Source: Lachnospiraceae bacterium | GTDB taxonomy: Bacteria > Bacillota > Clostridia > Lachnospirales > Lachnospiraceae | Assembly (NCBI GenBank): GCA_017450065.1 | Contig: JAFSYI010000041.1 | Coordinates: 1-64,000, forward strand | Direction: 5' to 3' | DNA length: 64,000 nt | Part shown: in pieces, positions 1 through 7,561 of the stretch | Layout: each line of letters starts with the position of its first letter | Position numbering within the stretch: the stretch's first letter is position 1 | Position numbers and translations under genes: made by a program | The notes under the pieces: generated by a model | Told to the model about the DNA's origin: nothing | The model's input: the letters and a program-made list of their open reading frames with translations, nothing else | Database searches by the model: none

Positions 1-14
1 AATAGCAACAGTTT

Positions 15-1079
15 TCAATGTACATTGACAGTTTCATATGACGACAAAAACATTCCACGGGGATAGTGCCCTTTTTTTTGGGGGCATTCACCGCATGTCG
101 TCATAGGGAAAGGTCTAAAACGACACTTCGGGGACGGTCGTGTTTGTTTTTTAAGTCTCCGTGAATAATTCAGGTTTAGTATTATTTTCTCAAAAACTTC
201 TTTGTATATCCAATCTATGTCCTCTTTTTTTCTATTAGATTCAATCAGCTTTTTCCCATACGTCGAAATACTAATTATCATTCTAAACAGATATTTTTCA
301 TTATTTTTTTCACTTTCTATTTCAGTTGCCACTTCCCAACATATAATTGACCCTTTTTTATTATTTGTCACGTCACGACGATCAGGAATATATTGGTTTG
401 CCTTGATGGCCTGTTCCTTATCATTATTATAATAAAATGTTTGTTTTTCTATTACTTGCCGTAAGGCCGAACTCTTCTGTATTAGATCTTCCTTAGATGC
501 CATTCCCTCAAAGGCAGGTGGGCATAGCCACTTCCATTCTCCTTTTTCGTCCAATACAATTGCTGATAAAACAATCTCATTTGCTTTTATTCCATCACAT
601 TCCTCTGCCATGCAATTACCAATCTGAGTAAGAATTTTACTTGTGCGCTCTTTCGGATTAATATAATGTATAATAAAATCTTTTAGATTATTATTGTCAT
701 AAGCAATCTGTTTGTACCCATCTCGTAATATCCTATTCTTTCCCTCCTCATATTCGTCTTCATGAACTGATACTGTACATCTAATTTGATTCTCTGCCTC
801 ATATGAATTCTTATCCATATTATCATGACTGGATATATAATTTGCCATCAAATTTAATACTATACAAAAAATCATAGCTACAATGACAAATATACCGTAA
901 TTATTAAGTCCTCCTCCATCATCAGTCAAAAACACTCTTTGGATAGGAGAAAACGATATTAGAAAAGTAAATGCAATAGGAAGTAACTCAAAGAAAAATC
1001 TCAGAAACCACATTCGATTTATTCTGGATATGATTTCTCTCATCAACTCTTTAAAAGTTTCTTCTGATAAGTCATTCAT
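15..1079 (-). CDS. Two-TM membrane protein with GAF-like cytoplasmic domain, unknown function
   Basis: I do not recognise a named family. Two hydrophobic segments (about residues 24-45 and 63-85) are followed by a soluble region of about 220 residues. Residues about 150-300 (a helix, alternating strands, and a stretch around SSALRQVIEKQTFYYNN) look like a GAF-type ligand-binding fold; this is pattern inference only. The last 40 or so residues, from about 312, are Arg/Lys/Pro/Cys-rich and unlike the rest. They are encoded by intergenic-type repeat DNA (37-150), so the original stop was probably lost and replaced by repeat sequence. The gene is the leftmost of an island of accessory genes on the same strand. 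A membrane anchor plus sensor domain next to a defence-type locus makes a defence or signalling role possible but unproven. Confidence 0.6.
   Translation of the reverse strand: MNDLSEETFKELMREIISRINRMWFLRFFFELLPIAFTFLISFSPIQRVFLTDDGGGLNNYGIFVIVAMIFCIVLNLMANYISSHDNMDKNSYEAENQIRCTVSVHEDEYEEGKNRILRDGYKQIAYDNNNLKDFIIHYINPKERTSKILTQIGNCMAEECDGIKANEIVLSAIVLDEKGEWKWLCPPAFEGMASKEDLIQKSSALRQVIEKQTFYYNNDKEQAIKANQYIPDRRDVTNNKKGSIICWEVATEIESEKNNEKYLFRMIISISTYGKKLIESNRKKEDIDWIYKEVFEKIILNLNYSRRLKKQTRPSPKCRFRPFPMTTCGECPQKKGHYPRGMFLSSYETVNVH
37..105. repeat. Hairpin element overlapping the 3' end of the first gene
   Basis: A 10-bp perfect inverted repeat, TATGACGACA at 37-46 and TGTCGTCATA at 96-105, encloses an inner TGCCC/GGGCA stem around a T8 run. 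A second short imperfect stem (AAACGAC/GTCGTGTTT) follows at 118-145 with the string GGGGACGGTCG. The element is read through in frame by the first gene. Confidence 0.7.
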
Positions 1080-1086
1080 AAAACCG

Positions 1087-1248
1087 TTATCCTCTACGTC
1101 TTTGGCATACCACTACTACAGATTTATTGATTTTTTTCGGTGGGTGTCGTCTAAGTAATATTCTTTGTACAGATGGTTGCTTTCTTACAGATAATACCCT
1201 TTCTCCTTTTTTTAAATCCGCATCTGAATTTTTAACTTTATGTAACAT
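1087..1248 (-). CDS. Possible 53-residue basic protein upstream of the TM/GAF gene
   Basis: An ATG-initiated frame of 53 codons ends 7 nt before the start of the TM/GAF-like gene. The product is Lys/Arg-rich (contains LRRHPPKK and VVVVCQRRRG) with no recognised domain. A GAGG lies about 13 nt upstream of the ATG, which is far for a good ribosome site. Upstream in another frame there is an open stretch containing LLDEGVLAWEIEEKFEP, so this could be the end of a frameshifted older gene rather than a gene in its own right. Confidence 0.22.
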   Translation of the reverse strand: MLHKVKNSDADLKKGERVLSVRKQPSVQRILLRRHPPKKINKSVVVVCQRRRG

Positions 1249-1453
1249 GGTTCAAATTTTTCCTCTATTTCCCAAGCTAAAACGCCTTCATCTAATAATT
1301 TACGATTTCTTAGAAGTTTTTCTTAAACTATATCATATTACTTTGATCATCTTTGTTGTTCTGTTTATATCTACCAAAGTTCCTTAAACTCCCTATGACT
1401 CTGGATTATCTATTATTTGTCTGTTATGCATTATCTAATTATTCGTCTCTTCA
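1249..1453. other. AT-rich intergenic stretch, no convincing gene
   Basis: Together with the weak small frame next to it, this fills the gap between the TM/GAF gene and the sugar transferase. I see only a short open stretch on the minus strand with no start codon, probably a gene remnant, and no clear promoter or terminator. Confidence 0.5.
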
Positions 1454-2875
1454 TTAATGTCTCAATGACATTGTTTTGAACATAATCTTCCAATCCAGAC
1501 CCAGATTCCAATTGGTTATATACTCCGTATCAAGCTCCGTAGCTTCTTCAAAGCTCATTTCCTTACTCTTACCGCTTGCCTGCCATAATCCTGTAATCCC
1601 CGGCTTACATGCCAGTCTTGCACGATGTCTGTGCTCATATTCTTCCCATTCCTGTACTGATGGTGCCCTTGTACCAACAAGACTCATCTGTCCAAGGAAA
1701 ACATTGAAGCCCTTTGGAAGAACCTGCAAGCTCCAACGTCTCATAAATACACCGATACCCGTCTTATACTCACCGTCAACCTCTTTATTTCCTATGAATC
1801 TGGGGTCCTTGGAAAGACCCATCGGCTCGTCTCCATGCTTCTCTTTCCATTCACTTAATCTCTGATCCGCATCAAGATACATAAGGCGCATCGTATACAT
1901 ATTGAACTTCTTGCCATTCTGCCCAATACGCTCGTGCTTCAGCAAAAGAGGACCGGGAGATTCCTTCTTTATCATAGACCCAGCCACAAGCATAACCAAC
2001 AACGCAGCCAAGCTCATAAACAATCCGGCTACTATATCAATAACCCTCTTAATGAACAGTTCCCATGTTCTTGCAATATTAATACTGTTCGTAATAACAG
2101 GCTCCTTGGCTATACGCTCAATTAGCTGATAACCTCTCATCTTTTCTCTGATTATCAGCCTTTGATGTATGGTCACTGCCATTTCTTCACACTCGGAGAT
2201 AAAATCCTCCGGGATATGATCATGATCGCCAACCGCAATATATACTTCGTCAATCCACTGCGTCATAATATAATCCGGAGCATCTTCTATATTGGAAACA
2301 ACAGGTACTCCGGCAACCTCTGTTTCACTGCCGTCCCCATCAACCAAAACAAGTCCGTTTATATTGATACACTCCTCCGGATGAGAGTTTATCCGATTTA
2401 CCATCTTCTCCGCTATCGCCTTATCGGAGACAAGTAGCATATTTCTTCTCTTACCTAGGAATATATAATTGTTTAAAATATACTTATATAGAAGACGAAA
2501 TGCAAAGCTTATAAAAGCATATATAACCACGGTGGCATGCAATACTATACGTGATACGTTATCTGCTTCCTTGGTTGAGAACAGGCAAACCACCGATCCT
2601 GCAAATACCATAGCACTCTGGAACAGGGTCATGCGGAATTCCTCTGCAATCCCGCGACGGAGCACATGTTTCATGGTATTAAAGAACATGGCTACGAATA
2701 TTCCTATTACACACAAAAGAAGTCCGATCTCCCTGTAATACTCGCGAGAATAAGCGAATCTGTTAAAACCGAACCTGTATGCATATGCTGTTATGAAAGC
2801 TATCTGAAGGCAGATGGTGTCAAGCAGTATGAAATCCCAATGCTTGCTCCAGCCCTCCAAAGAACGCCTGTACAT
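1454..2875 (-). CDS. Polyprenyl-phosphate sugar-1-phosphate transferase (WcaJ/WbaP-like), divergent active site
   Basis: Family role: moves a sugar-1-phosphate from a UDP-sugar to undecaprenyl phosphate, starting exopolysaccharide or other surface glycan repeat units. The 473-residue protein has the usual layout: four N-terminal TM segments (about 15-125), a cytosolic CoA-binding-like domain (about 140-250), a further TM (KRVIDIVAGLFMSL) and the C-terminal catalytic domain with MSLVGTR and CKPGITGLWQASGKS. Striking: the catalytic Asp-Glu of the usual SLDELPQ motif is replaced (SLQVLPK, Q384 and V385), and the usual KFRSM stretch reads YTMRLM. It may be inactive, altered, or regulatory. Start is supported by GGGAGG 5 nt upstream. 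A C12 run lies 56-67 bp upstream of the ATG, next to an insertion sequence. Confidence 0.88.
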   Translation of the reverse strand: MYRRSLEGWSKHWDFILLDTICLQIAFITAYAYRFGFNRFAYSREYYREIGLLLCVIGIFVAMFFNTMKHVLRRGIAEEFRMTLFQSAMVFAGSVVCLFSTKEADNVSRIVLHATVVIYAFISFAFRLLYKYILNNYIFLGKRRNMLLVSDKAIAEKMVNRINSHPEECININGLVLVDGDGSETEVAGVPVVSNIEDAPDYIMTQWIDEVYIAVGDHDHIPEDFISECEEMAVTIHQRLIIREKMRGYQLIERIAKEPVITNSINIARTWELFIKRVIDIVAGLFMSLAALLVMLVAGSMIKKESPGPLLLKHERIGQNGKKFNMYTMRLMYLDADQRLSEWKEKHGDEPMGLSKDPRFIGNKEVDGEYKTGIGVFMRRWSLQVLPKGFNVFLGQMSLVGTRAPSVQEWEEYEHRHRARLACKPGITGLWQASGKSKEMSFEEATELDTEYITNWNLGLDWKIMFKTMSLRH

Positions 2876-2930
2876 GAATCCTCCCTGGAATCATCAGAAA
2901 CAAAACAATAATAAAAGGGGGTTATCGCTA

Positions 2931-2942
2931 CCCCCCCCCCCC
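2931..2942. repeat. C12 homopolymer in the upstream region of the sugar transferase gene
   Basis: Twelve consecutive C on the plus strand (G12 as read by the minus-strand gene) lie 56-67 bp before the sugar transferase ATG, within likely promoter or leader sequence. Mononucleotide tracts this long are prone to slippage. Confidence 0.9.
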
Positions 2943-2968
2943 AGAGTTTATAGGCTCTCGGAATCTTT

Positions 2969-2995
2969 AGCCCAGATTCCAAGGGCTTTTTCTTT
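2969..2995 (+). terminator. Possible rho-independent terminator left of the insertion sequence
   Basis: AGCCC, a 9-nt loop and GGGCT, followed by TTTTTCTTT. The stem is only five pairs. It would stop transcripts entering the insertion sequence from the left. Confidence 0.35.
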
Positions 2996-3070
2996 ATGTC
3001 TCTTTTTCAAATCCCCCCAAATTCTCAAAAAAATTTAAGATTAGGGGTTGACAAACCCTCAAAAATCTGC

Positions 3071-3085
3071 GGCCGCTTCGCGGCC
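3071..3085. repeat. GC-rich hairpin before the transposase gene
   Basis: GGCCGC, TTC loop, GCGGCC: a 6-bp perfect stem in otherwise AT-rich DNA, 63 bp before the transposase ATG. Such leader hairpins often limit transposase expression from outside promoters. Confidence 0.55.
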
Positions 3086-3147
3086 TATTGATTAAGAAAG
3101 TGCGTCATGTGCGGCGCTGGAAAAATCTTAATCGGAGGTGTTTGTCT

Positions 3148-4632
3148 ATGTGTAAACCAATTAACCTTGGCGGTCATGCCGCCTATCAGACAAAGATGAT
3201 ATCTTTGCTCAAGCAATACTATCCTGATTCTTTCACTCGTTTCGGCCCTTCCCTCTGGAATACGATTGGCAAATTTTATTCCATGGATCTTACCCAGATT
3301 GATGTAATAATGCAGGACCGCTACTCTATATTCGGTCCAATCCCAAGACTTCCTTCAGATATGATTCGTTCCATGATGGTATCTCTGGTTATGCAGAAAC
3401 CTAACTACACAACCTGGAGCGAAGAGTTAAAAACCAACCATCTTGCTGCAATCCTTAGCGGATTTCATCCCGATGATACTCCCGGGGTAGGTACCTTCTA
3501 TGACTTCTGTGACCGTCTTTGGATGTCCGATAAAGATAACATGTTAGATCACGCCCAGCCTCTAAAAAAGAGAGAAGTCGAAAAGCCTAAGAACCCTGAT
3601 GATAAAGCTGCTCCCATAGAAAAAATCTCAGTGGAAGAACTCATCAATCAGCTTAAATCAACACCTTTATCAACTGGCACTCCCTATGCAAGGCTCTTTC
3701 AGATATTCCATGATGTCTTCCTTATGCATTCATCTGATCTTGGACTTATTGACATGGATAAGCTCGTCCTTTCGGGTGATGGTACAGAAGTAGTAACCTC
3801 AGCCAGAAACAGATACCGGAAGCTTTGTAATTGCAAAGACAGAAACTGTTCCTGCAATCGCTGGTATTCCCAACCAGATACTGACTGTGGCTATGATTCT
3901 TCAAGGCACTTGTTCTACTACGGATATGATATGTACATGTTCACAGCCGCAGATTCTGAAAATGACCTCCCAGTATTTCCTCTTCTTAACAGAGCATCTA
4001 TGCACGATTCCTTTGGGCTATGCTATACCTACCATGCCATGAAAGCATTTCTCAAAGAGGCAAATGTCACAGAGGCTCTACTTGATTCAGCACATGATGT
4101 TATGGCTATATACAAGTTCTGTCAGGAAAACTCTATTGCCGCAATCATCGACCTCAATGAACGAGGAGGCCTGAATTTCAAGTACCGGGATACCTACACC
4201 ATTGGCAAAGATGGTATTCCTGTTTGCCAGGCTGGACTTAAAATGATCCGTGATGGCTATGAAAAAGGAAGAATGCGATACAAGTTCAGGTGCCCTAACT
4301 GCTATCATTGTGACGGCATACACTGTGATTATAAGTGTTCCGACTCTGACTATGGCCTTGTAGTCCATGTTCCCACAAAGGAAAATCCTCGTATATTTAC
4401 TGTTCCTGCAAGAGATTCAAAGGAATGGAAGTTAGAATACAACAAGCGTACTTCTTCAGAAAGATGTAATAAGCGAGAAAAGATTGACTACCAATTAGAA
4501 AACGGCAGGCACCAATCTACAAAGATGTGGTACTGCCGCCTCTATTGCATCATGATGTGTCAGCATCTAGATGCCTGGGGCAAAGCTCAATCCGATAACC
4601 CTATCAAAGATATATTCGCTCAAGCCGCCTGA
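3148..4632 (+). CDS. DDE transposase of an insertion sequence (IS4/IS1182-like)
   Basis: A 494-residue transposase. Residues about 15-130 form the N-terminal DNA-binding part, and the RNase H-like core carries candidate DDE residues D211 (LVLSGDGTE), D313 (ALLDSAHD) and E438 (RTSSERCNKRE). Cys clusters at about 226-235 (CNCKDRNCSC) and 382-396 (CPNCYHC, then HCDYKC) look like metal-binding inserts. The frame is open from 3088, but GGAGGTG at 3134-3140 places the start at 3148. The frame is intact, so the copy may be active. Family assignment within the IS4/IS1182/ISNCY groups is tentative; being a DDE transposase is firm. It is one of few plus-strand genes in this part of the window. Confidence 0.88.
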   Translation: MCKPINLGGHAAYQTKMISLLKQYYPDSFTRFGPSLWNTIGKFYSMDLTQIDVIMQDRYSIFGPIPRLPSDMIRSMMVSLVMQKPNYTTWSEELKTNHLAAILSGFHPDDTPGVGTFYDFCDRLWMSDKDNMLDHAQPLKKREVEKPKNPDDKAAPIEKISVEELINQLKSTPLSTGTPYARLFQIFHDVFLMHSSDLGLIDMDKLVLSGDGTEVVTSARNRYRKLCNCKDRNCSCNRWYSQPDTDCGYDSSRHLFYYGYDMYMFTAADSENDLPVFPLLNRASMHDSFGLCYTYHAMKAFLKEANVTEALLDSAHDVMAIYKFCQENSIAAIIDLNERGGLNFKYRDTYTIGKDGIPVCQAGLKMIRDGYEKGRMRYKFRCPNCYHCDGIHCDYKCSDSDYGLVVHVPTKENPRIFTVPARDSKEWKLEYNKRTSSERCNKREKIDYQLENGRHQSTKMWYCRLYCIMMCQHLDAWGKAQSDNPIKDIFAQAA

Positions 4633-5532
4633 TGTTTAGTTGATCAACTGATAGTATTCTACCACATTGATCAAAAAAGTCACTCAAAACAGGTGCTGTG
4701 TTAAAGTACGCCTTTTTTAGGACATATATCACAGAATCATCGCCTTCATCTTTCTTTTGGGGATAGTATTTACTTTTCAATGTTCATTAGGGGCGACTCC
4801 CCTCTATTTATGGCCTAAATGCCCTTCAATTCCGAAAGGCTATTTTCCGACAATTCATTTGATTATTTCTATTATGTCAGTATACTATTTCAATCAGTCC
4901 CGTATATTGTCTCAATTGTTCCAATATACAGTTTCAATTGTTTCAATATAATTCGATGTCTCGATACTTTCGGGCTTCTTAGCCATTTGCCATATAACAT
5001 CTACCGAAGTATTTATAGAAATCGTTTCAATCGCTATAATACCTATCTTTTTTTATTTAGTCAATATGCAACATGTGTTCTATGCCGTGTCTGATTTTCG
5101 TAATTTTCGTTAACACCACATGTCCTTGTACCCCATCAAACAAACAAATCAATATGTTGTAAATCTTGCTCGCAAGAATTTTTTTCCAAAATTCAGACAG
5201 AGGGACGGTTCTTTTGTCTTGTCACCCATCCTGCTATTCTGATTATCTTTACCTTATAATACAAAAATACATCATCCCTCATACCTCTTATTTGAGTGCA
5301 TTTGCTTCAGGTACCATTAACACTACTTTCGTTATTGTATATGTTTCACGCATTATTGTTCTTCTTTTTAGCCTTTTTCCTAATGAGATTCTATTTTTAT
5401 TGGAAGCCTCATCACATTTGTTTTCATCTCTCACCCTCTTTCTCAGTAGCCACACTCGATAGTCCATTATCTTATTGTAATTCGCATCAACCATCTCCGT
5501 TTCACAAGTGTATAAAAACAATTATTTTTCTT
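4633..5532. other. 900-bp AT-rich region between the transposase and the next gene
   Basis: No convincing coding region on either strand; the frames present are short and of low-complexity composition. It holds a 17-bp near-direct repeat (TCAATTGTTCCAATATA at 4912-4928 and the same with one change at 4934-4950) and a dispersed repeat copy at 5201-5227. It may contain the right end of the insertion sequence and decayed DNA. Confidence 0.5.
5201..5227 (+). repeat. Dispersed repeat, copy near the end of the membrane-protein pair
   Basis: Contains GGACGGTTCTTTTGTCTTGT. It is identical over 22 nt to the copy at 11065-11090 and closely similar to the one at 7463-7494, all in the same orientation. 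The string lies downstream of the minus-strand membrane-protein genes. Confidence 0.85.
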
Positions 5533-6213
5533 CTATCCAATCACATCAAGATTACTGAGATACTCCCTAACCTTTCCGTTAACCTCTTCATACTTAATGT
5601 TGATCTCTCTGGTTCTATTATAATCTTCTTGCTCAAAACTATTCTTATCTTCAGAACGGTTAAACACATCAAAACGTCGTTCATATGAATTCAGCTGTGA
5701 AGACATCATTGAAAGAATATCTCTATATCCTCGATAAAAGTCCTCCGGGATAAATGGGGCAATTGAATAAAGATAATTCTGGGCCTCAACTACTGAATTA
5801 GATGCTTTATTATAATGATCTTCATCCTGTTTTTTTCGTACATGCTCGTCTGCCGGAACATAATTCAAGCCATATGGTATCATTATCTCACAATCTCTAA
5901 CAGCATCAAAAAAGCACTTGGTCAGATTCTGATATATTTCAAATTCTGCATCAAAGCGTTTTACACTGATATGCTGCTTAGTGCTTAGGTTAATCCTGTG
6001 CTCTTCTAACTTTTTATCAATTTCCGCTTTATATGCTTCTATTTCTTTATCAAGTTTCATCTGATATCTGGATTGAAGGCGGTCAGCAATCTTGTCAGAA
6101 GCAAACTTTACCACAGCCGCTACTATTACTGCTCCTCCACCAACAGATGCTATAACGGATAATACAAAGCCCCATATTGTAGATATCGAGAAATATACAT
6201 TTGTTGCAGCCAT
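5533..6213 (-). CDS. Membrane-anchored coiled-coil protein, unknown function
   Basis: 226 residues. One N-terminal TM segment (about 11-36, Gly/Ala/Val-rich) is followed by a charged helix (about 45-80, QMKLDKEIEAYKAEIDKKLEEH) likely to form a coiled coil, then an all-helical C-terminal region. Not a family I can name; single-TM plus coiled-coil proteins of this size occur often in accessory and defence regions. AGGAAG just upstream supports the start. It lies 77 bp downstream of the 401-residue membrane protein on the same strand and is probably co-transcribed with it, and perhaps with ietAS further upstream. Confidence 0.65.
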   Translation of the reverse strand: MAATNVYFSISTIWGFVLSVIASVGGGAVIVAAVVKFASDKIADRLQSRYQMKLDKEIEAYKAEIDKKLEEHRINLSTKQHISVKRFDAEFEIYQNLTKCFFDAVRDCEIMIPYGLNYVPADEHVRKKQDEDHYNKASNSVVEAQNYLYSIAPFIPEDFYRGYRDILSMMSSQLNSYERRFDVFNRSEDKNSFEQEDYNRTREINIKYEEVNGKVREYLSNLDVIG

Positions 6214-6290
6214 ATGCTTCCTACACTAATCCCTTCTTTTTGCTACTAACGCATATATAACAGTTTCCTGTAATCTTTGAAAGGAGTTCT

Positions 6291-7496
6291 CTACTTCAAA
6301 TAATTGATTAGCAGACCAATTAACGGAATGAGAATAGACGAAACAACAGTAAAAATGTTTTTATATGAAAATGTCATCCTTCTCTTTGCCATTTTAATCT
6401 TTTCTTCAATGAGTAAAAGTTTGTGATTTCTATCTTTACACATTTTAATTTCCTTATCATATTCACTCATTAACTTAAACCGTCTTATACGCATACTGTT
6501 TAATAACTCCCTATATGGGACATACAAATAGATAAGAGTAATAATCAAAATCGTCATAACTGATGCAAGGACTATGTCGCCTCTATCAACGATCACCTTC
6601 ATAACACCGCTATCGGTAAACCTTAGATAGCAGACTGTGTAAATCACCAATAATCCTATATATAGCATTGCAAAAGAAAAATCTGCTGCAATAATATTAA
6701 GAAGTTCTACGACACTCTCGTTCTGATCATACTCCTCATCATTGTAGTTAAATACTTTTCCTTCCTTATCATTGGCACAATAAAACACAATAAATCCAAT
6801 TTCGTAAACCATGATGAGCAAAGAAGCAAATATATCCCAACTCATACAAAAGAAAAGGAAAAAATACAAGTGCAAGCCTATAGGAAGCATAATGAACCAG
6901 CAGTTGTTGGATGTTTGAAGTGTAATGAGGCAACACAATGCACCTCCTACTATTGTTCCTGCAATTACAAGTATTGCCGGGAAATTATACTTCTTCTTAT
7001 TCTCTAACTCTTGTCTCTGTGCTGGAATATTTTCCTGAAAGCCACTATCAAAAATAATACTTTTGCACGTGTCAAGTTTATTTGAATAGTATGCTGATAG
7101 CAGGTATGAAAATATAAAAAAAGCATTATTGCAAAGACTGCTTCCCCAATCATCTAAATAGGTAAACATTCTTACATCTTTCCAAAAGGTTCCACAGTAC
7201 ATATTACAGGCAAAATTGAAATAGACAATAAGCAATGGAACCATATAGAACAATGCACGAAAGAGAATCGAATCATACTTTCTTGTCCATCGTTGAAATA
7301 CAAGGGCTAAATTAAACTCTCTCGATAAATCAAACCAATGCAATGCTTTATGGCAGTGTGAATCATTTGGTTGTTGGAATACTTTATTTTTCTTACAACT
7401 CTTTGAGGTATTATTCAGCATATAATTAATAGCCTTATTTTTTTTAGCATATGTATTTCTTAAGACAGATGGTCGGTTCTTTTGTCTTGGCACCAT
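6291..7496 (-). CDS. Polytopic membrane protein, unknown function
   Basis: Up to 401 residues with about seven hydrophobic segments (roughly 78-100, 125-142, 170-190, 196-230, 265-290, 300-322 and 383-400). A charged, helical, probably cytosolic stretch (about 325-375) lies before the last one. No recognised domain. The first residues (MVPRQKNRPS) are encoded inside a dispersed repeat copy, and there is no good ribosome site before that ATG, so the true start may be internal (for example M26). It sits 65 bp after ietS and 77 bp before the coiled-coil gene on the same strand, which makes it a candidate accessory component of the ietAS locus. No homologous system comes to mind. Confidence 0.6.
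   Translation of the reverse strand: MVPRQKNRPSVLRNTYAKKNKAINYMLNNTSKSCKKNKVFQQPNDSHCHKALHWFDLSREFNLALVFQRWTRKYDSILFRALFYMVPLLIVYFNFACNMYCGTFWKDVRMFTYLDDWGSSLCNNAFFIFSYLLSAYYSNKLDTCKSIIFDSGFQENIPAQRQELENKKKYNFPAILVIAGTIVGGALCCLITLQTSNNCWFIMLPIGLHLYFFLFFCMSWDIFASLLIMVYEIGFIVFYCANDKEGKVFNYNDEEYDQNESVVELLNIIAADFSFAMLYIGLLVIYTVCYLRFTDSGVMKVIVDRGDIVLASVMTILIITLIYLYVPYRELLNSMRIRRFKLMSEYDKEIKMCKDRNHKLLLIEEKIKMAKRRMTFSYKNIFTVVSSILIPLIGLLINYLK
7463..7494 (+). repeat. Dispersed repeat between ietS and the membrane-protein gene
   Basis: Contains GGTCGGTTCTTTTGTCTTGG, with the flanking GACAGA also present near the copy at 5201. It overlaps the annotated start of the 401-residue membrane protein and separates that gene from ietS. 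Confidence 0.8.
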
Positions 7497-7561
7497 TTAA
7501 TTCCAGTCTTCAACTATAACTATTTCTTATAGTTACATAGTTCCCTATCTGATAGTATTGT

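Larger units (their letters stand above)
2990..4700 (+). mobile_element. Insertion sequence with one DDE transposase gene, ends not resolved
   Basis: The transposase gene is flanked by non-coding sequence on both sides (about 270 bp left, 900 bp right) that separates it from the surrounding genes. I could not find convincing terminal inverted repeats or a target duplication by eye, so the limits given are approximate. It sits between the sugar transferase and the membrane-protein/ietAS island. Confidence 0.45.

Noticed and set aside
1127-1387. 86-codon plus-strand frame
   Set aside because: Hydrophobic only because it reads AT-rich DNA; no ribosome site or homology pattern.
2943-4760. Terminal inverted repeats and target duplication of the insertion sequence
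   Set aside because: Several short G/C-run matches were tried but none was long or well placed enough to define the ends.
5288-5521. 77-codon minus-strand frame with TTG start after the coiled-coil gene
   Set aside because: No ribosome site, Lys/Arg-rich composition without a domain, and AT-rich flanks; not enough to call a gene.
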